NCBI RefSeq assembly: GCF_020497125.1
Contig: NC_059074.1
Location: 194,728,915 to 194,792,914 of the forward strand
Length of the DNA: 64,000 nucleotides
Source: Mauremys mutica
Lineage: Eukaryota > Chordata > Testudines > Geoemydidae
Direction of reading: 5' to 3'
Position numbers and translations under genes: made by a program. The notes below the pieces were generated by a model. The model saw nothing but the letters and a program-made list of their open reading frames with translations. It had not been told where the DNA came from and searched no databases. Every line of letters starts with the position of its first letter. The first letter of the stretch is position 1. Of the stretch, positions 45,225-57,671 are shown piece by piece.

Positions 45225-45615
45225 AGTGATTGAAACGAGAGTGTGGGCTCTATCAGTGAGATCTGGCCAGGGTCCAGGAACAATCCAAGGGTCAGTACTG
45301 GAGGGACAGAAGCTGAATGCCAGAGCTGGAGGGTGAACAGAGTTATAAGCCAGAGGCCGAGCCGAGGATCAAATCCAGGAGCAGGGCTGGAACAAAGGCA
45401 AGCTCGGCTGCAGGCATGATACAGCTCAGCAGCCACTGACCTGCTGTGGGGGCCAAGCTTATAAACAGAGCTGCTGAGCCAGCAACCAATCAGGGGCTAT
45501 GGCCACTCTGTCAGGTCCCAGGAAGTGCAGCTGGGCTTATTGGTTGCCTAGCAGCAAAGTTCGGCAGCTGGTCCAAGGCAGTGCAGTTGGTCTGGCCGCT
45601 GACAACTAGCCACCA
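45225..45615. mobile_element. Possible LTR fragment
   Basis: The region has several CCAGAGC/GGCCGAGC-type units, CCAATCAGGGGC and a TATA-like CTTATAAACAGAGCTGC at about 45458. The look is that of a reptile LTR, but no ends or TSD are visible. Confidence 0.3.
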
Positions 45616-45771
45616 TCTGGGGGCTTTGCTAAAGCCTGAAGTGAACAAGCTGCCTATCTGGAATGAAATCCACATCATGAGCATAACTATCTAGCTCGAT
45701 CCACTCAGGCCAGTGGGTCGCCAGTTGACTAATCTGGTAGACAAAAGCCACTGTTTGATGTCGACATATCA

Positions 45772-45840
45772 TGAGTGAAATCCTGGCCCCACTGGAGTTA
45801 ACAGCAAAACATTCATTGAGTTCACTGGGGCCAGGATGTC
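45772..45840. repeat. Short fold-back module (GTGAAATCCTGGC), copy 2
   Basis: GTGAAATCCTGGCCCCACTG at the left pairs with CACTGGGGCCAGGATGTC at the right around AACAGCAAAAC. Same family as 1490-1562. Confidence 0.55.
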
Positions 45841-46199
45841 CCCCCCAAGAGCTTTCGAGTGATGTACGGCACATACCAAGCGGCCCAGCAATCTGTAGAG
45901 AAGTGTGTGTTGTAAATGACTTGTCTAGGTTTGTTCTGTAGAGAAGCAGAGTGTGTGTTGTAAATGGTTTCTCTAGTTTTTGACAAACTAATCTCCCTGG
46001 TCACTCAATAACAGACTTAAAAGTGGCAATTCTTCAACAAAAAAACTTCAAAAACAGACTCCAACGTGAAACTGCAGAACTGGAATTAATTTGCAAACTG
46101 GACACCATCAAATTAGGCCTGAATAAAGACTGGGAGTGAATGGGTCATTACAAAACCTAATTTTACCATACTAATTTCCCCCTACCGTTACTCACACCT

Positions 46200-46478
46200 T
46201 CTTGTTAAGGGTTTGAAATGGGCCACCCTCATTACCACTACAAAAGTGATTTTTCCTCCTTTGGTATTCTACTGTTAATTGAATTGTTTCATTAGACTGA
46301 CTCCCCACTTGGTAAGGCAACGCCCATCTTTTCATGTACTATGTATATATATATATTCCTGCTATGTTTTTTCCACTCCATGCATCTGATGAAGTGGGTT
46401 CTAGCCCACGAAAGCTTAGGCCCAAATAAATGTGTTAGTCTCTAAGGTGCCACAAGAACTCCTAGGCTACCACTCTGA
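46200..46478 (+). repeat. Reptile interspersed repeat, hammerhead-like module, copy B
   Basis: Parallel to 1-253. The module at 46386-46421 reads CTGATGA, an extra A, stem GTGGG/CCCAC with loop TTCTAG, then GAAA. The third small hairpin is decayed (AGCTTAGGCC). A (TA)n stretch lies at about 46343-46355. Ends with GTTAGTCTCTAAGGTGCCAC. Confidence 0.75.
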
Positions 46479-46489
46479 GAATATTCTTT

Positions 46490-47890
46490 CTAGGCCTGAT
46501 CCTGTTTTGTAGCTTGGGCCGTTCTCTTGGCCCCAGGTAGAGTGTTTTTTTTAAAGTAGGGACAAATCTAAATATAAGGGACCAACTTTAGCCCTCACAA
46601 GACCTAGTGCAATTCCTATTAAAGTCATCCGTACAATCATTGTTATGGTGACAATAGGTGCTCAGCACTTCTCAAGGTCCAGGCCTATATTTCTGCTGAC
46701 ATCCTGTACATTTTGTGACAAAAATGGGGATAAGCTAAAGAATCTTCAACCATTTTTAACTGAAGCTTCCTGGGCCCAGAAAAATGTCCTGGACATCGCA
46801 ACCCAAACCAGACACAATCCCTGTATTAATCATCATTTCTTATTTTCTTTGCAAAAGGACATTCTGTCAGCGCACTGTGTGCTGTGTGAACTCCCCTACC
46901 ATTAGCAGGGCTTATCAGATGTGATCAGCGATTAAAAAAAAAAAAAAAAAAGCAAACCGAACCAGAGACAATGAAAATTGTTTAGAAAAACGTGATCCTT
47001 TCATTCAGGAGTCTACTGGTTGTTGTTGGAATCCAAGCTATATTGAGTGCATAGTGCCACTTAGTGGAAGAGAAAAGTACAACACTCCACATGATGGCAA
47101 TGGTAGGTCTGTCTTTCTAAATTATTCTCCCACAGTTATCCAGGACAAAGGCTAAAGCAGATACATACAATAGAGATCTGTAGTAAGGAGAGCAGGACTT
47201 GACTCCTCATCCTGCAAACGTTTAAGCACGTGTGTAATTTGGCTCAAGTGAAGAGTGAAGGGCTAGAAGGAGACAGGAAGATAAGGATCCAGACAAAGGG
47301 TGCTGGAGGTGGGGCAGAGAGGGGGATTAAGTCAGGGCTGCACAGAGGTTTTCAGGGGTCTGTGGCAAAATCTGAAACACAGACCCCTACCCTACCAAAA
47401 ATTACCACTGAGGTGGGGTCGGTTGGGAGGGTGACAGTGGTGGGTTTTGAGAGTGCGCCCACAATGCACTCACCCTGCAGCAGCAGCTTCGGTCCCACAG
47501 GGCGGGGCCTGGCTCCCTGCTCTGGGCATTACGACCTGGTGCATGGGGTTGCAGTGCCACTCAGGTTTGGCCTGGCAGTCTCTCCATTATGACAGAGGGC
47601 CACTGGGCCAAACCTGAGTGGTTCTGTGACCCTGTGCACCAGGTTGCAATGCCTCTTGGTTTGGGGGCCCTCTCAACTGGGGGGCCCAGGGCAAACTGCC
47701 CCCTTTGCCACCCCCTCAGGCATCTCTGGCCTCAGACAAGTGGGAAGCATTAGGAAAAACTTCAGAATGCCCTGGGTGGCCACGGTTTCTGCTGCAAATC
47801 AAACAAACCAAAAACATGCTTCTGGAAAACCAGCCCATCGTAGTGGCAAGTTCTTGGAATGCTGATGAGAAGATGGGTGGGAGAGAGGTT
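46490..47890. other. Intergenic, mostly unrecognised
   Basis: Includes an A-run at 46934-46951 and a GC-richer segment (47280-47730) with repeated GGTTGCAGTGCC/GGTTGCAATGCC pieces, possibly an unnamed repeat. No coding exon is supported. Confidence 0.4.
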
Positions 47891-47891
47891 C

Positions 47892-47955
<64 letters not shown>
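47891..47955. repeat. TG/AG compound microsatellite
   Basis: (TG)n followed by a long (AG)n. Just downstream, 48003-48022 has GAATCTATGAATCTATGAAA, the tandem tail typical of CR1 elements. Confidence 0.95.
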
Positions 47956-47959
<4 letters not shown>

Positions 47960-48029
47960 TGTATAGATATGGAAGTGCGTGTGTGTGTGTATCTTCTGTC
48001 CTTAGAATCTATGAATCTATGAAACCCAT

Positions 48030-48610
48030 GTATCCTGAGAAAAGATGCATTCATATTTATTTAGAGCCAACAGGCAAGTAGAAGAGTCTTTTATAAAAAT
48101 GATAACAGGGCCATAATGAACAACGAGTTCTGGAATTTTGGCGTACGCGTCTCCTGAGATGTTCTAGGAGGGGGTGTATTTCATTAAGATTGTCATCTGC
48201 CCCATTTCCATCCCCCAGAGAGTCTATCCTCTTGGAATGTGCTGTCTCTTGAGAGTTACGGTTGTAAAATTAAGTTTTAAAGTATGGACTACAGCAAGGT
48301 TGCTGAATAGAGTGAGAACATCCATCTGAGCGACAGCAAGCTAAAGCCATCAAGAATGGTAGATAAAAGGAGGTCTGCCTGCCAGGCAATCAGCTTCAAA
48401 ACCACCAGATGAACCTTTTACTACAGAAAGGCAGGAAATGATTTTGATTATTCAGCCATACCTATGCGTCAAGAAAACCTGAACAGTCTGTGTTATAATT
48501 TTAGTCTGGTGTCTGCTGACCTGCCACAATGCCAGGTTGGGGAGTGGGGAATACAGTAGCTCCTGGGAATGTGAAGTTGAACCTGCTCTCACTCAAGAGA
48601 TGGCTGAATA
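48030..48610. other. Intergenic, nothing recognised
   Basis: No coding potential or identifiable repeat. Confidence 0.4.
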
Positions 48611-48611
48611 A

Positions 48612-48803
48612 TACACCTCTACCCCAATATAACGCAACCCGATATAACATGAATTCAGATATAACGCAGTAAAGCAGCGCTCTGGGTGGGCGGGGCTGCG
48701 CGCTCCGGCAGATCAAAGCAAGTTCGATATAACGCAGTTTCACCTATAACGCCGTAAGATTTTTTGGCTCCTGAGGACAGCGTTATATCGGGGTAGAGGT
48801 GTA
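48612..48803. mobile_element. Mariner/Tigger-like MITE, TACACCTCTACC family, copy 2
   Basis: Ends TACACCTCTACCCCAATATA and TATATCGGGGTAGAGGTGTA with TA borders. Internally it is the inverse of the copy at 3038-3239 (GATTTTTTGGCTCC here, GGAGCCAAAAAATC there). Non-coding. Confidence 0.85.
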
Positions 48804-49189
48804 TGTGTATTTGTGTCTCTGTGAGGTTGGAATATGATCTCACTGGAACGCTGCATGTCCCCTTTTAAACCTAATTAACTGCAAAAGAAAAACCAGCTGA
48901 GAGAGAGAGAAGGAATGAATGTGGCAAAGGGAGAGGGGGCACAGGTGAGGCCCAGGGCTTTGTGTTTTGGAACTGCAGAATGAGGGGAAAAAAGAGAGAG
49001 GAAAAGAGGGCAGTGGGTGGAGGTCACAAATGGACTGTGCCATCGGTTCTGCTCCTAGGTAGCACGCTGCATAACAAAAAAATTGAACTGATAGTTCTTT
49101 AGAATTTCTGAATGGAAAACAGGGTTAAATGCCAATTTTCTAGATGTGGTGTGAGGTGCAGGACTGTGGTATGTGCTGTGTTAGCCGCT

Positions 49190-50112
49190 GAGTAGATGTC
49201 TACACTGCATTACAGTTAGCAGTGTGAATGTTGCAGCACAGCAGGCAGCAATGGTTAGCACCCAAATGCAGAGAGAATTTTTTTAAATCGCCATTTTGTT
49301 TGGTTATGTTGTGATTTGTCCACCATTTTGGTATCCCTTCTTGTCGGGCTAGTTGGTGCCCTTTTAGGTTAAAGCGGGAAGGATGGTGTCATGTGACCTA
49401 GGTAATCTGCTCGGTAACAAGAGGGCATAAAAGATCTGTGTGCCCAGTGCCAAGGGCTGTCCATCCTGGCGTCCTACATATCAACAAAAAGAAAGAAGAT
49501 CTGTTCCTGATCCTGAGCGTGTCCATTCCTGAATCCGTTGTCATAGGGTCAGGTGTCTCCAGTTCCTGACGCTGTTGGTGACTCCGCGGTGCCCCTGGAT
49601 CTGTGTGTGAATGTTCCCTGTCTGTGATAGCCTCTCATCCCATGATGTACTGAGTTACCTGATTTATTTGTATACCTACCTTATGTTTGCTTGGGGTCCC
49701 AGGCTTAAGGCCAATTTGTTTGAATTAACAACAGAGTGCTTTGTGTTAACCTTTGTAGTGAACTGTCATTTAGTTGGGAGTTCTGTTTAATACATTTGGC
49801 TTTGTGTATATTCTATATCCTGTTTGCTTCGAGTCATTCCCATGAATATCACCCCTGGTGACAGATATGGGAGGGAGTACGAGTCTGTAGGGTGGGGGCT
49901 TGTGGCTAAATCCTGTAGCTCTCTGTTGAATACCCTTTCTGGCTTAACACAAATACAAGCCTGCCCACCCCTTGGGTCTGTATTCAGGTGGCTAGCCCAT
50001 GCCATAATGTCCACACTGCTATTTTTAGCATGCTCGCTTGAGCAGACCTAGTGTATGTCTGTCTAGCTGGGCGGGGAAGCATGCTCCCAGCTGCAGTGTA
50101 GCCATATCCTAA
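49190..50112. mobile_element. MITE split by an LTR-like insertion
   Basis: The left end AGTAGATGTCTACACTGCAT and right end GCTGCAGTGTAGCCATATCC are imperfect inverse complements of the TCTACACTGCA type. Sequence between about 49305 and 49865 has LTR features (TATA-like GCATAAAAGATC at about 49425; ends near TGTGATTTG and GGTGACA). The LTR boundaries are approximate. Confidence 0.45.
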
Positions 50113-50516
50113 GCAGCTGGTTCTCCAGATTAGAATTCCTGCTTTCAAACTATGGGTAGGGCGTTACACTCCATTTGCACAGGTGTACGTGATTATTAAA
50201 CGAAGGTGCAAGATGCAAAAATCAAGGCTATGAGGTATACCGCTTCAAAGCCAATGCGAAAGGACTGCCTAGTCGAGCACCTAAAACAACGTAGCTGTAT
50301 TTAGGTCCAAATCCATCCTTCCATCTCATAATATAAATTAAGCTTCTCTTGAAGCCAGCTCATCAGAATCAATATGAATTGATACTGATGAATAGCTCTG
50401 AATAGGTGGGAAGGCTTTGAAATTCCCAAATATTGGGCCAGAATTTCTTTCCAGGGAAATGAGAACACTATCCCTGTCAGTAAGCCAGTCCTACTAGTTT
50501 TCTTATCACCTGTTCT

Positions 50517-50552
<36 letters not shown>

Positions 50553-50554
50553 AA
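50517..50554. repeat. TC/CA microsatellite
   Basis: (TC)n followed by (AC)n. Confidence 0.95.
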
Positions 50555-51045
50555 ATACAGGAACAAGTCTGACTATTTTAGGGCCTGACATTCTCTGTCG
50601 GCATGGTAACGTTCAACTCCCCGTCTCTGATGGATGCTACTTAAACAGAAGATTAAGCAAATCCATACCTCTTGCCAAGCGCTCAGCAAACCTTACTACA
50701 GCACCCCACACAAAAAGCCCAGTTCTTTTCTCACTTCCATGAGTGCATCTCCTGTAGGCATTTGGGTAAGAAAGGGCAGATTTGGGACCCATGTGCTTAG
50801 ATAACCAAGATTATAGAAGATGACTCATGGCTCATCACCACCCAGAAGCCACAGCAGCTTGTTACCCTACTCTTGCTTGGGCAGTCCTTACTTGGGGTCC
50901 TGCCTTGCAAAACATAAACCCATAAACCCCATATGTTCCTTGGGAGAAAAACCAAACCTTCATGATCTTTTCAAACTAAACGTACTCTCCCCCGGTCAAT
51001 ATAATTAATATTCTTCTCTCAGTATAATTCAGTCTAATTATTCTC

Positions 51046-51597
51046 AGGCTGTGTCTACACTTACAACAACATGTAGGGTACATTCATGGTACATCCCCCT
51101 AGCTTGGGTATAAATAGCAGTGTGGACAGTGAGGCACTGCTTAGGTAAATAGAATAAAGAAACTCCAGAACATTAGAGTATGTATCCTACACAGCTCTCT
51201 GTGCACCAAGCAATGCCTCCCATGTCTACACTGCTAATAATAGCAGTGTAGTGTCCTGTGGACAGAGCCTTTTCCCACCACAGTGGGAGAGGAGAAGGGC
51301 TCTAGAAGGTGGAGGCAGTGAGGAAAGGCTGTGGAAGCTCCCAGTGGTGGAGAAAAGCTACAGCAGTGGGAAGCTGCCAGAGCCTTTACCCGCCACAGTC
51401 AAAGACTCTGGCAGGTGGCGGCAGCAGGTAAAAACTCCAGCAGCTCCTGCTGCCAGGGCTTTTCCACACTGCCAGAGCCTTTCCCTTGCTGCCTCTCCCC
51501 TGCCAGAGCCTTTCACTGCCACATGCAGCTTCACACCGAGTGTGGCTGCAGCCTGCCTTTCACTGTGGGGATGCTGCCACCAATGTAGACAAGGCCT
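51046..51597. mobile_element. hAT-like MITE with internal CCAGAGCCTTT tandem
   Basis: AGGCTGTGTCTACACTTACA at the left and AATGTAGACAAGGCCT at the right are inverse complements. 51240-51540 repeats GCCAGAGCCTTT(A/C)CC-like units in both orientations. Plus- and minus-strand frames here are artefacts. Confidence 0.6.
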
Positions 51598-51599
51598 CA

Positions 51600-52780
51600 C
51601 ACTCTCATGTGCATCAAATACATCCATTTTTCCAGGGACACTAGCTTCACTCTCCTAACTCAGCTCACACATGCTTCCCTCAGGCCTTCTGGCTCCTTAG
51701 CTCTCCAATGTACTCAACTGGCAGCTTTGAGAAAGCTGCTGCTGACGTATCCCATACTCTCCTGTTATTTATTTTTTTGTTCACCTTTGAAAACCTCTTA
51801 ATTTTCAATGAACAGTTTAAAAAACTGTTTTCTTTCAATTAACATATAAACAATCCTGGCTCCTATGGGGCAGGCCAGGTATTTGCTGTGCCTTCCCTAA
51901 TCCCTGCTTAACCTCATTCCTTGTCTGTTTAAGAACGAAACTCCATGAGATTCGTTCAAGAAGCCTGGATTATGCCTCTGTAACCCTGTAATATGCATGT
52001 AGGATTAGTGATTCAAAAACCTAGAAGTCACTAAACCTACAACAACCCAGACACCTAGAAAATCCTTTTCGATTCCTGGCTTTCTGTGAGGAGCCAGGAT
52101 TCTCAATGTGGTAGAGAACCTCCCCTCTACTCTCTGACAGACCTAAAAGCATAAAGATGATGTCCTTGTGCATAGTAGGGAGCTTTCCAAACAGGGGCTG
52201 GCACTGTGGTGAGAGGAGAAGCAACACCAGCGACGGCCGGCAGTACAGGGCCTGGAAATGGCATCTAGGATCCCAGTTCTGAGAGAGCTGGGCAGGAGGA
52301 ACAATCTTCCCAGCCCCCACAGTGTTTCCTAATGAAGGAAGCAGGATCCTCAGGGTTCTTGCTGCGTGGGTTCCTCCGGAGACTGCACTATTATTAATGG
52401 CGTGGCACGGCCACATTTTTTTGTTTGACTCAGACAGCACATTTGTTCAGGGAGCCTAGAGCACCTAGACAGCATGTATATAAATCTAAATAGGTGCAGC
52501 ATAGAAACTCTGCTATCCCAGAATGTGTCTGTGCATTGCGGGATTGAGGCCCCATCTGTGTCTGACACTGTGCTCATCCCCAGAACCTTGTCATTGATGA
52601 AGTAGTATTTAGAATCGGCACTTTGGATGGAAATGTCTTCATTAACCATTGGGGCCTCTTCAAAGTCCTAGTACATGGGAATTTTCCAGGTTGTCCCTTA
52701 GGGCTACTCTGTGCGGTGCTGGGGAGAAATAAGAAGAGAAGGGGCCGGCTGCAAATCACCGTGCTCCACTATACCTTAAA
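51600..52780. other. Intergenic, nothing recognised
   Basis: A 139-residue minus-strand frame (52440-52021) has no recognisable domain. No repeat is named. Confidence 0.35.
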
Positions 52781-52782
52781 TA

Positions 52783-52978
52783 TGCAGTACTGTTGTAGCT
52801 GTGTTGGTCCCAGGATATTAGAGAGACAAACTGGTCGAGGTAATATCTTTTATTGGACCAACTTCTGTTGGTGAGAGAGACAAGCTGAAGAGCTCTGTGT
52901 AAGCTGAAAAGTTTGTCTCTCTCACAACAGTAGCTGGCCTCAATAGAAGCTGCTCCACCCACCTTGTCTCTCTAAGAC
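52783..52978. mobile_element. Retroposon-like repeat (TTTTATTGGACCAACTTCTG), copy 2
   Basis: Carries GTAGCTGTGTTGGTCCCAGG, TTTTATTGGACCAACTTCTG and GTTGGTGAGAGAGACAAGCT, like 10485-10609, plus an additional 3' part with GTTTGTCTCTCTCAC. Confidence 0.7.
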
Positions 52979-52979
52979 C

Positions 52980-54070
52980 GGCAAAATAACATAGTCTGAT
53001 GTTGCTTTTACAAACTTTGCCACCTGAGGGCAATGTGATTATGCATATGCTTAGCAAGCTAATAAGTAAGTGAGAGCCTGTGAAAGTCATTGTCTGGGTG
53101 TGCTTCACTGTGAGCATTTTGAATATTCTTTAAATAATTGGTGGAGTTTCAGTCCTTGGTTTTATTTCCAATTCCACTCTCATCTTTTATCCACAATACA
53201 CAAAATAAGTCCTATTCAGAGCCCCAGTCCTGCAAACAGAACCGTGCTCGGTATGCACTGTTTGCTCTTCAGGGAAAGCAGGGGATACACATTAAAAAAT
53301 GATTCTGTTCTCATTTCAGAATCCCTCGTGGCTACAGGAAGCACTGTTCAAGGTTCACAAAGCCTCAACACCTACCACAGGCTCTTGACTCCAGGGGGTA
53401 CCGTGTTTCTGACAGGAAGGAGAAACACTCAAAGATCGGACATGCAAGAATCAGTTTTGGCAGGGACTAAGAATTAAGCCTACTGACAGCTACCTCTCTT
53501 TATGTATGTTGACTTCTCGTGCTCTCTAGGTACAGTAGCCTAGGGGGTACCACTGCCCCCTGCTGGATAGAATGTGAAGTGGTTGTAGCTAGATTGACCT
53601 CTTGTGGCTCACACTGGAGTGTTAATACTGCTACAGCTCACAGATATTCTTTTTTAGCCTAGGTGGTACAAACTCCCATTTCTGGAGCCTGAGTTCTATT
53701 CCTGCTAACAAATCGTAAGTGTTTGCCATAGGAGAATTGTCATAGTCCCAAAGAAAGATTGATAGAGGGGCAGGATTCCAAGCAGAAGCAAGCAAACCAG
53801 ACAAGATGGGTCAATATACCAGTCCAATGGCTTTGCTGATCAGCAGTTTACTTATATTGCTCAGGGGAAAATGGAAATGCTGACAGTATATGTCCTGGAC
53901 TGCCGTGGTGCACTCTTTGCAGACTGTCCAGGAGTGATTTGTCAGAATATGATGAATTCCAAATATAAGCAATCTTAGAACTATCAAACAGTGAAGTAGC
54001 ATGTCGGCGGAGGGATGGAGTTAATAGCTATATCTTTAATTTAGATATCAATAAGAATTAGAAAAACACC
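52980..54070. other. Intergenic, nothing recognised
   Basis: No coding exon or identifiable repeat. Confidence 0.35.
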
Positions 54071-54072
54071 GC

Positions 54073-54613
54073 TAACAGGGTGGTCTGCCCCTGTAAGGGC
54101 TACAAGCCTGGGGCCAGCCAACCTTGTTCATTAATTAAATGCAGCTGAGGAGGGGGCGGGGACAGGTGTTCCCTATAAAGATCAGGGCTGTTACTAGGGT
54201 GGGGGGGAAGGAAAAGTAGCAGGGAGTTCCTTGGGAGAGGCACCTAGAGCTCAGCTAAAAGCGCAAGGAAGAGCTGTGCAGAGTAGCAACAAACAGTTTG
54301 GAGGTGCCCAAGAAAGTAGCCATATTAGCTTTGTAAAGTTTAGCAAGGATATGGGGAGACCATGGTTTCAGTCCGTGTAGAAGAGGTGCCTTGGTGGGGG
54401 CAGAAGACCCACTGTGTGTGATTTCTAGTCTCCTGGCTGTTGTCAGGTTTGGACTCTGAGGACTTTATTTTTAGGCTTGAAAGGCTTCTCTTTGTCTTAA
54501 TAAATGGCCTGGAACCAGGGTGTTATTGAAACATTGGGTTCGTGAAGTCCCCTGCTCAAGAGCCTGATGGGGGAAACTGAGGCAGAGTGCCCCAATGCTG
54601 GGGTCTTGCTACA
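54073..54613 (+). mobile_element. LTR-like element related to 29129-29761
   Basis: Starts TAACAGGGTGGTCTGCCCCT, parallel to TGTAGCGGGGTGGTCGCCC, and ends GGGTCTTGCTACA. TATA-like CCCTATAAAGATC at about 54172; polyadenylation-like TTAATAAATGG at about 54499. No TSD is preserved. Confidence 0.55.
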
Positions 54614-54879
54614 AGGGGGTGTTATGAGAGGGCATTACCTGGCACTGCCTTTACAAGTCTGTAGGAATCCTATTACATCACTTTTAATAGTACCCTAAAA
54701 TCCCAGGAGCATCCAGATATTAGAGCATATTGTAACTGACACCAGTGCTGGGTGTCATGGCCAGTGCTGTGGTATACCAGGACCTAGGGGTCTCTGAGAG
54801 AGCTGGGTGCACTATGACTTCAGAGGCAAGCAATGTAGGTGCTCCATGTACTGGGCCCCTCAGGAGACCGGCCTTATGG

Positions 54880-55681
54880 CGGGGGGTGGCCAACCGGTGG
54901 CTCCTGAGCCGCATGCGGCTCTTCAGAGGTTACTATCAGGGCCGCCCAGAGGATTCAGGGGGTCTGGGGTCTTCGGCGGTGGGGGGCCCCCACTTTGGCG
55001 GTAATCCTTCCGCTCTGGGATCCACCGCCGAAGTGCCCCAAAGACCCGCGGCGGGGGCTCCCCGCCACCAAATTACCGCCGAAGCAGGACCCGGCACTTC
55101 GGCAGCAGGTCCCGCTTTGGCAGTAATTTGGCAGCGGGGGGTCCTTCCGCCCTGGAGCAGAAGGACCCCCCGCCGCTGAAGACCCAGAGTGGAAGAAGCT
55201 CCGGAGGCCTGGGCCCCGCGAGAGTTTTTCAGGGCCCCCGGAGCGAATGAAGGACACGGGGCAAATTGCCCCACTTGTCCTCCCCCCCGGGCGGCCCTGG
55301 TTACTATGCGGCTCCTTACCTAGGCACTGATTCTGGGGCTGGAGCTAGAGATGCTAACTTTCCAATGTGCTGTGGGGTGCTCACTGCTCAACCCCCTGCT
55401 CTGCCCCAAGCCCTGCCCCCACTCCACCCCGTCCCCCAAGGTCCCTGCCCCTTCCCCTGAGCCTGCCATGTTCTCGCTCCTCCTCCCCGCCCCCAGCCTC
55501 CTGCGCACGTGAAACAGCTGATTGCGGGGGGAGGGGGAAGTCGGTGCTGATTGGTGGGGGCTGCCAGCAGGCGAGAGGTGCTGGGGAGCGGATGGGGGGC
55601 TGCTGACGTATTACTGTGGCTCTTTGGCAATGTACATTGGTAAATTCTGGCTCCTTCTCAGCCTCAGGCTGGCCGCCCCTG
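54880..55681. mobile_element. hAT MITE (CGGGGGGTGGCCAACC) containing a nested hAT MITE
   Basis: Ends CGGGGGGTGGCCAACCGG and CTGGCCGCCCCTG, with an exact 8-bp TSD CCTTATGG (54872-54879 and 55682-55689). The interior has GCATGCGGCTCTTCAGAG on the left and C-rich DNA (55375-55500) on the right. Confidence 0.9.
54937..55299. mobile_element. Nested hAT MITE, CAGGGCCGCCC ends
   Basis: Ends CAGGGCCGCCCAGAGG and CCGGGCGGCCCTG, with an exact 8-bp TSD GTTACTAT (54929-54936 and 55300-55307). The interior has several ACTTCGGC/GCCGAAG units. Long frames on both strands are composition artefacts. Confidence 0.92.
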
Positions 55682-55710
55682 CCTTATGGGTTCCCATAAA
55701 CACACCCAGA

Positions 55711-55887
55711 TAGGGTTGACAACCCTCCAGGATTGGCCTGGAGTCTCCTGGAATCGGCATTGAACACCTGGTGACTATCAAAAGCAATCTGGGAGATTTT
55801 AATAGGACATTTCCAGAAAATGACTTTACCTCATGTTGGGGGGGAAAAAATCTCCCAGAATAGCTTCAGTCCGAGTTGGCAACCCTA
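55711..55887. mobile_element. Mariner-like MITE, TAGGGTTGCCAAC family, copy 2
   Basis: TAGGGTTGACAACCCTCCAG and GAGTTGGCAACCCTA ends with TA borders. Same family as 1277-1399. Confidence 0.7.
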
Positions 55888-55889
55888 CA

Positions 55890-57670
55890 CCCAGAGGCTG
55901 GAGAATGACAAAGGATTGCTGTACTAGGGCTGCTAGAAATACACCTTGCAATTACCCAGGCACAACTACACTAACAGTTGCAGTAAAGAGAGAGCCCACA
56001 ATTCCTAACTCAGCCCCACAGGCCAGGCCAAGGGTGCACAGTCCCTCCACAAGCTGCTGCCCTGTACCCTTTGCTGTGACCTCTGCCAAATATAGTGTGT
56101 CTGTCCAACTTGCAGGCCTTCCAACATCCGCTGTCATGGACCCCAATTCCTAGACCCTAGTCAGGCCCAGCTCCTAAGGTGCCTGGCTTCTCCGCTGCTG
56201 CTCAGAGCCTGCTGCCCCTGGCCTGCTGCTTCTGTTCACACGCAGCCTCTGGGTCCATCTCTGACTATTGTTTCCCCTTCTGTACGGATGTGTTGTTGGG
56301 CCCTCTGCTGGCTGGGTGTTGTGTTGAGGCTTAACACATGACCCCGTAATGAATTGTTAGACCCACTGAGCAGTGTAGTAGAGTGGTGGTGGAGGGGAAG
56401 GTCTGAGAGTTAATATTAGAGAATATATACTACACCATGAGGAAGGCACATAATAGTTAATATTGGAGACTGTTTTGTTGTAAAAACCAAACAAATTAAC
56501 ACTTGGCCTCTGTGACAATGCGGTTCTAGCAGGACCCAACTGAGAGTGCCAATTCAGGACCAATTGCTTAAACAGGGCAGTTACAGCCCAAGGCTGGGGT
56601 TTTTCCACCTCTAAGGCAAACCAAACCAGCCAGACCAACAGGACTTTGGTTTTACCCCACTGGCTAACCACAAGTCACACAAGCAATTTCCTTAGACACT
56701 CCAGTCTCTCAGTATCACCACCAGTCCCACTCGTCCTGCGGATGAATGGTTATGAAAACCAACACCCCAATAAAAGAAAACGGTTTTCTCGATCCCAAAG
56801 AATCAAGCCCCAGACCCAGGTCAATATACAAATCAGATCTTACCCACAAATCACGCTGTTGCCAACCCTTTAGACTCTAAAATCTAAAGGTTTATTCATA
56901 AAAGGAAAAAGATAGAAATGAGAGCTAGAATTGGTTAAATGGAATCAATTACATACAGTAATGGCAAAGTTCTTAGTTCAGGCTTGTAGCAGAGATGGAG
57001 CAAACTGCAGGCTCAAATCAAGTCTCTGGAACATCCCCCGCTGGGATGGGTCATTCAGTCCTTTGTTCAGAGCTTCAGTTTGTCACAAAGTCACTCCAGA
57101 GGTAAGAAGCAGGATCTGCTCAAAAATTTTAAAATGAAAAGGTTAGTCAAAATTTCAGTCAAAAGTTATTTTTTTTTTGCCTTTCAACATTTTTTGCAGT
57201 TGTTTTTCCTGGGTTTTGGTCGACTACGCAGGCAGTAGAAATTTTTTTGTATTTCAAAATTGTGATGAAATTTCAGAGTTGGAAATTAAAATTGATTTTT
57301 TCCCTCAAAAAATCCCTGTTTTTCAACCATCTCTAGTTAATACCACCCTTCACAAAAAGCCTCCATATAAGAGAGCTTCCAGAGGTGTTTACTGTATTGT
57401 TTACCATATATTTGTTTTCTCCATGATTTAAAAAAATCCCAGTGTGTGCCAACATAAAGAATACTTCAGACCACTTAGTCCATTTTGTCTTCTATGTCCT
57501 TTCAAAGATAGAAATCTGTGAAGGAATTTTTTCATTACACAAATTACTAAAAGCCTTCTTATTATTTTGTTCCTTTGTAGTGGAAAAGTATGTAACTGTT
57601 TTGTTTTGATTTGGCTGGGCTACAGTGCTTTCTATGGAGGATAAGTATCATTCTGTACAGCGTACACTGG
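55890..57670. other. Intergenic; AT-rich repeat near the end
   Basis: 57130-57335 resembles the CATTTTG/AAATTT family. Elsewhere nothing is recognised. Confidence 0.4.
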
Positions 57671-57671
57671 T

